64,000 bases of DNA from Bacteroidota bacterium (lineage in GTDB: Bacteria > Bacteroidota > Bacteroidia > Chitinophagales > Chitinophagaceae): NCBI GenBank assembly GCA_023437225.1, contig JAEZGS010000001.1, forward strand, positions 186,001 through 250,000, in the 5' to 3' direction. Below are positions 60,322 through 64,000 of the stretch, in pieces. The position numbers and the translations under genes were made by a program. The stretch's first letter is position 1, and each line of letters begins with the position of its first letter. Under the pieces are notes generated by a model. The model did not search any database. It worked only from the letters and a program-made list of their open reading frames with translations, and was not told the DNA's origin.

Positions 60322-63300
60322 ATGACTACCGCTTCATTTATATCATCTGCTAAGAAACATACGGAAGAAACCTTGGAAACCGCCATCGTTGAATCGCTTG
60401 TCAACCAAGGTGGATACCGTCAACAAAAGACAGAAACCTTTCACCGCAACCTGGCGTTGAATCCAGCCGAAGTAATCGAATTTCTACAACGTACACAAAA
60501 AACAGAGTGGGATAGGATCACAGCCATCCATAAGGACAAAACAGAAGTCAACGTCATCAACCGTCTAGTGAAAGAGTTAGACTTGCACGGCAGTCTGCAC
60601 GTATTTCGCAAAGGATTCACTGACTATGGGATCACTTTCAAAATGGCTTACTTCAAGCCGGAAACAACCTTAAATGCTACTGCACAATGGCTGTACGATA
60701 ACAACATATTGACTGTAACACGTCAGGTTCGCTATTCTCTAAAGAACGACAACGAGCTCGATTTGGTTCTGTTTCTCAATGGTGTCCCCGTGGCCACAGC
60801 AGAGCTAAAAAACCAGTTTACGCGACAGACAGTCGAGAACGCGAAAAAGCAATATAAGTATGACCGCGACGCTAATGATCCCATCTTCCGGTTTAAGCAA
60901 CGTGCACTGGTGCACTTCGCCGTAGATACCGACGAAGTCTATATAACAACTAAGCTGGCAGGAAACAAGACCTACTTCCTGCCTTTCAATCTTGGTTATA
61001 ACAACGGAGCTGGTAATCCACCAAATGCAAATGGCTACAGTACAGACTATCTATGGAGGTATGTATGGTCAAAGGACAGTTGGATGGATATCTTAGGCAA
61101 ATACATGCACTTACAGGTTGACGAAGATGATGTGATGGGTAAGAAAGTTCGGAAAGAAACGATGATCTTTCCTCGCTTCCATCAGCTCGATGTAGTACGT
61201 AAGCTCAGTTTGGACGCTCGTGTTAACGGAGCAGGGAAGAGCTACCTGATTCAACACAGCGCTGGTAGTGGTAAAAGCAACTCCATTGCCTGGTTAGCAT
61301 ACCGACTAGCCAACTTGCATAACGATAAAGATGAGCGGGTCTTTCATTCAGTGATCGTAGTGACAGACCGACGCATACTCGACTCCCAGTTACAGAATAC
61401 CATCTACCAATTTGAACACAAAATGGGGGTGGTACAAAAGATTGACAAACACTCCAGTCAGCTGGCTGATGCACTCCGAAAAGGTGTAAACATCATTATT
61501 ACCACGCTTCAAAAATTTCCAGAGATAGTAGACGATGTACAAAACATGCCGAATCGGAACTATGCGGTGATTGTGGATGAAGCACATTCAAGCCAGAGTG
61601 GTGAAGCCAGCAGGAAGATGAAAGAGATCTTATCAGCGAAAACACTGGAACAGGCTGCAGAAGAAGAAACTGATTCATCCGAGGATGAGAATTATGAAGA
61701 TGTGATTCGAGAATCGTTGCTCTCTCACGGTCGACAATCCAACCTGTCTTTCTTTGCATTCACGGCGACACCAAAACGCAAAACTCTGGAAGTATTTGGT
61801 GTAACAGGTACAAATGGTAAACCGCAACCCTTCCATTTATACTCAATGCGCCAGGCAATCGAAGAAGGATTCATACTTGACGTTCTTAAAGGGTACACGA
61901 CGTATAAGCTATACTTCAAGTTGAACAAGCAGATCGAAGATGATCCAAATATCCCTAAGAAGAAAGGTGCAGCTGCAGTAGCTCGATTCATGTCGTTGCA
62001 TCCGCACAACCTGGCTCAGAAAACCGAAGTCATGGTGGAACATTTCCGCAGAATAACCATGCACAAAATTGGGGGCAAAGCGAAGGCAATGGTGGTTACC
62101 GGTAGTAGGTTGCACGCTGTGCGGTACAAACAGGAGTTTGATCGATACATAAAGAACAAGGGGTACACAGATCTAAAAACGCTAGTCGCTTTCTCGGGGA
62201 CAGTCATTGACGATCAGAAGCTGGAATACACCGAACCCGGCATGAACGGCTTTTCAGAGAAAGAACTTCCAGAACATTTTAAGTCCAATGAGTACGGGGT
62301 ATTGATTGTTGCAGAAAAGTACCAAACAGGCTTCGATCAGCCGCTACTTCATACGATGTACGTAGACAAAAAACTTTCTGGTGTAAAAGCCGTGCAAACA
62401 CTTTCCCGATTAAACCGCATCTTTCCTGGAAAGGAAGATACGTTTGTGCTGGACTTGGCTAATGAGCCAGAAGATATACAGAAGTCTTTTCAGCCATATT
62501 ATGAGATGACCGAACTCCAGGAGTATTCGGATCCAAACCACGTGTACGATCTGAAGACTCGATTAGAACATGCGCAAGTGATTTGGGTCAACGAAGTAGA
62601 AGAGTTCAACCGATTGTTCTTTAATCCATATTTCGCCGCCAAAGATCAGGGCAAACTGAACGGATTAATCAACCCTGCTGTAGACCGCTTTAAACACTTG
62701 CCAACGCTAAAAGAAGGGGAAGTGTCAGCCGAGTTCACTCAAGAGGATTTTAAACACACCATACAGGTTTTCCTACGCTTTTATGGGTTTATAACACAGA
62801 TAGTGAACTTCAACGATATTGAACTCGTGAAGTTTTATACATACTGCCGCTTTCTGGAACGGAAGTTACCAGCGCAAAATCAGACAGAAGCCTTCCGGCT
62901 GAACGGAGATGAAATTGCTCTTGAGTATTACCGGTTGCAAAAGTTAGCGGAGAATATCAATATCGAACTCAATCCTGAGACAGGAACGCTCGACAATCTT
63001 GAGGATGCAGGTATGGGCTATGTTAAACAAGAAAAAGCACCCTTATCTGAAATTATCAAAAACGTCAATACCAGATTTGGAACTGAGTTCACAGATGCAG
63101 ATAGGTTGCTTATTGATCAGGTGATAGAAGACTGTGTACAGGATGAAGATCTTGCCCACCAGGCACGAAGTAACAGTATGGAAAATTTCAAGTATGGATT
63201 TGAAGATAAAGTTCTCAATATGTGGATTGATAGAATGGGTCAGAATGAAGAGTTTTTTCGGAACATCATGGACAATGACAAGCTTTCCAGGATGGTAAAT

Positions 63301-63345
63301 GACTATGTGATGCAGCAAGTGTATCACCGCCTTCGATCACTCTAA
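60322..63345 (+). CDS. hsdR: Type I restriction endonuclease subunit
   Basis: This 1007-residue ATP-dependent translocase-nuclease cuts unmodified DNA far from the target. Seen: PD-(D/E)XK nuclease (NELDLVLFLNGVPVATAELK), Walker A (QHSAGSGKSNSIAWLAYRL), DEAH box (VIVDEAHSSQSGEAS), SFFAFTATPKRKTLEVFG, and the helicase end AVQTLSRLNRIFPGKEDTF. It closely resembles the EcoR124 (type IC) group. 16 bp behind hsdS. Confidence 0.95.
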   Translation: MTTASFISSAKKHTEETLETAIVESLVNQGGYRQQKTETFHRNLALNPAEVIEFLQRTQKTEWDRITAIHKDKTEVNVINRLVKELDLHGSLHVFRKGFTDYGITFKMAYFKPETTLNATAQWLYDNNILTVTRQVRYSLKNDNELDLVLFLNGVPVATAELKNQFTRQTVENAKKQYKYDRDANDPIFRFKQRALVHFAVDTDEVYITTKLAGNKTYFLPFNLGYNNGAGNPPNANGYSTDYLWRYVWSKDSWMDILGKYMHLQVDEDDVMGKKVRKETMIFPRFHQLDVVRKLSLDARVNGAGKSYLIQHSAGSGKSNSIAWLAYRLANLHNDKDERVFHSVIVVTDRRILDSQLQNTIYQFEHKMGVVQKIDKHSSQLADALRKGVNIIITTLQKFPEIVDDVQNMPNRNYAVIVDEAHSSQSGEASRKMKEILSAKTLEQAAEEETDSSEDENYEDVIRESLLSHGRQSNLSFFAFTATPKRKTLEVFGVTGTNGKPQPFHLYSMRQAIEEGFILDVLKGYTTYKLYFKLNKQIEDDPNIPKKKGAAAVARFMSLHPHNLAQKTEVMVEHFRRITMHKIGGKAKAMVVTGSRLHAVRYKQEFDRYIKNKGYTDLKTLVAFSGTVIDDQKLEYTEPGMNGFSEKELPEHFKSNEYGVLIVAEKYQTGFDQPLLHTMYVDKKLSGVKAVQTLSRLNRIFPGKEDTFVLDLANEPEDIQKSFQPYYEMTELQEYSDPNHVYDLKTRLEHAQVIWVNEVEEFNRLFFNPYFAAKDQGKLNGLINPAVDRFKHLPTLKEGEVSAEFTQEDFKHTIQVFLRFYGFITQIVNFNDIELVKFYTYCRFLERKLPAQNQTEAFRLNGDEIALEYYRLQKLAENINIELNPETGTLDNLEDAGMGYVKQEKAPLSEIIKNVNTRFGTEFTDADRLLIDQVIEDCVQDEDLAHQARSNSMENFKYGFEDKVLNMWIDRMGQNEEFFRNIMDNDKLSRMVNDYVMQQVYHRLRSL

Positions 63346-63365
63346 ACTCATAATCTTAATAAACT

Positions 63366-64000
63366 ATGCTCGCTATTAACTTGAAAGAGGTTCCGGGGTT
63401 TCAATATTTCATGCGCCCTTTCTTGGAGGTTCTATCCGATGGAAAGGAGAAACATATGCTAACCATAATAGATGAAATAGTCAAACGTGAAGCATTAACC
63501 GAAGAGCAGTTAGCTCAAAAGATCCCAAGTGGAAGAGCCACTCTTGTTGGCAATCGTATTGCATGGGTGCGCACATACCTTTATAAAGCCGGGTTGATTC
63601 ATCGGGTTGCGCGAGGTATATACAGTATTACTGAAAGCGCAAAAGTGTTACTGTCAACGCATTCAGGGCCAATTGATGTAAAGGTGTTGCGACAGTTGCA
63701 ACCCTTTCAAAACTGGTTGGCATCTTTCGATGGAAGTGGAGCAGGAAATGAAAGCGAAGAAGTTGTAACCGAGTCTACACTTACCCCTTTGGAAACACTT
63801 GACGCATCGTATGAAAGTATCATGCAGACAGTAGGTGCAGACTTGTTAGAAAGGCTAAAAAACTGTAAGCCGGTTTTCTTTGAATCTCTAGTTGTGAAAG
63901 TATTAATGGCAATGGGATACGGTGGCTTCAATGAAGATCGTGGCGAAGTCACTCAATACAGCGGCGATGGCGGTATCGATGGAATTATCAAAGAAGACAA
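63366..64000 (+). CDS. Mrr-type restriction endonuclease (C-terminus cut by window end)
   Basis: At least 211 residues. An N-terminal winged-helix Mrr_N domain (KHMLTIIDEIVKREALTEEQ, NRIAWVRTYLYKAGLIHRV, RGIYSITESAKVLL) is followed by the nuclease domain start (FFESLVVKVLMAMGYGG, QYSGDGGIDGIIKEDK) with the catalytic Asp; the QxK follows outside. Mrr proteins cut methylated DNA in known cases. It begins 20 bp behind hsdR, in the same operon or island. Confidence 0.9.
   Translation, partial: MLAINLKEVPGFQYFMRPFLEVLSDGKEKHMLTIIDEIVKREALTEEQLAQKIPSGRATLVGNRIAWVRTYLYKAGLIHRVARGIYSITESAKVLLSTHSGPIDVKVLRQLQPFQNWLASFDGSGAGNESEEVVTESTLTPLETLDASYESIMQTVGADLLERLKNCKPVFFESLVVKVLMAMGYGGFNEDRGEVTQYSGDGGIDGIIKED

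Larger units (their letters stand above)
53767..64000. mobile_element. Probable integrated island in tRNA-Phe (left end; right end outside window)
   Basis: The stretch begins with a tRNA-Phe 3' fragment, followed directly by a recombinase gene pointing inward, a NUMOD4/HNH gene, a type I restriction-modification operon and an Mrr nuclease. This order is typical of integrative elements carrying defence cargo. If the model is right, an intact tRNA-Phe and a repeat of the fragment lie beyond base 64,000. The recombinase is broken, so the element is likely immobile now. The extent is inference. Confidence 0.5.

Overview
The window comes from a chromosome of a Bacteroidota bacterium, most likely a member of the Cytophagales/Cytophagia. 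This rests on protein content: DUF2480, DUF5606 and DUF3127 proteins, a KdnB-type 3-deoxy-octulosonate oxidase, GH3-fold acyl-adenylating enzyme, MerC/SCO1 pair, outer-membrane beta-barrel receptor with a carboxypeptidase-like N-terminus, and several -7 elements of the Bacteroidota type TAnnTTTG. No ribosomal RNA, CRISPR array or intact insertion sequence was seen.

Region 1 (1-15,962) is housekeeping. It holds the end of a periplasmic isomerase gene, a DUF2480 gene, a GNAT acetyltransferase, nhaA, and a minus-strand operon dnaN-kdsB-ROK kinase-kdnB, which links the sliding clamp with Kdo/8-amino-Kdo metabolism. A plus-strand run follows: a two-gene module with a cytosolic HtrA-like protease, then recX, omega-amidase, nagA and a thermonuclease lipoprotein. 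A large FAD/Fe-S dehydrogenase closes it.

Region 2 (16,000-36,500) has an ECF sigma factor, a short anti-sigma-like protein and a Spy/CpxP-fold periplasmic protein (CnrH/Y/X-like layout) behind a large TonB-type outer-membrane barrel. It continues with DUF5606 and an M3 peptidase, and a Fur-family regulator with SCO1 and MerC sharing a divergent control region that contains a perfect palindrome. The rest is an Nfu protein, pnuC with a NadR-like kinase, a GT39 glycosyltransferase, mtgA, LysE, GH3, GT2, an inositol-phosphatase-like gene, thiL and an S41 peptidase.

Region 3 (36,500-50,510) carries the strongest accessory system. A bacterial gasdermin (37,989-38,774) is followed 11 bp later by a cytoplasmic subtilisin-like protease (36,502-37,977). 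This is a compact pore-former/activator pair of the abortive-infection type. Upstream are two paralogous PAS sensor kinases, one with a degenerate ATPase domain. Next comes a complete ImuA-ImuB-DnaE2 mutasome operon with a perfect 8-3-8 palindrome at its promoter.

Region 4 (50,510-64,000) is an accessory, partly decayed island. It has a gene-poor stretch, two frameshifted small genes, and a low-GC three-gene cassette of unknown function. A tRNA-Phe remnant with an unpaired acceptor stem (likely an attachment site) and a twice-frameshifted tyrosine recombinase follow, then a frameshifted NUMOD4/HNH endonuclease. The island ends with a type I restriction-modification operon with two extra genes between hsdM and hsdS, one of them a PD-(D/E)XK nuclease, and an Mrr-type nuclease cut by the window end.

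All family assignments rest on reading motifs and remembered family features; no database search was run.
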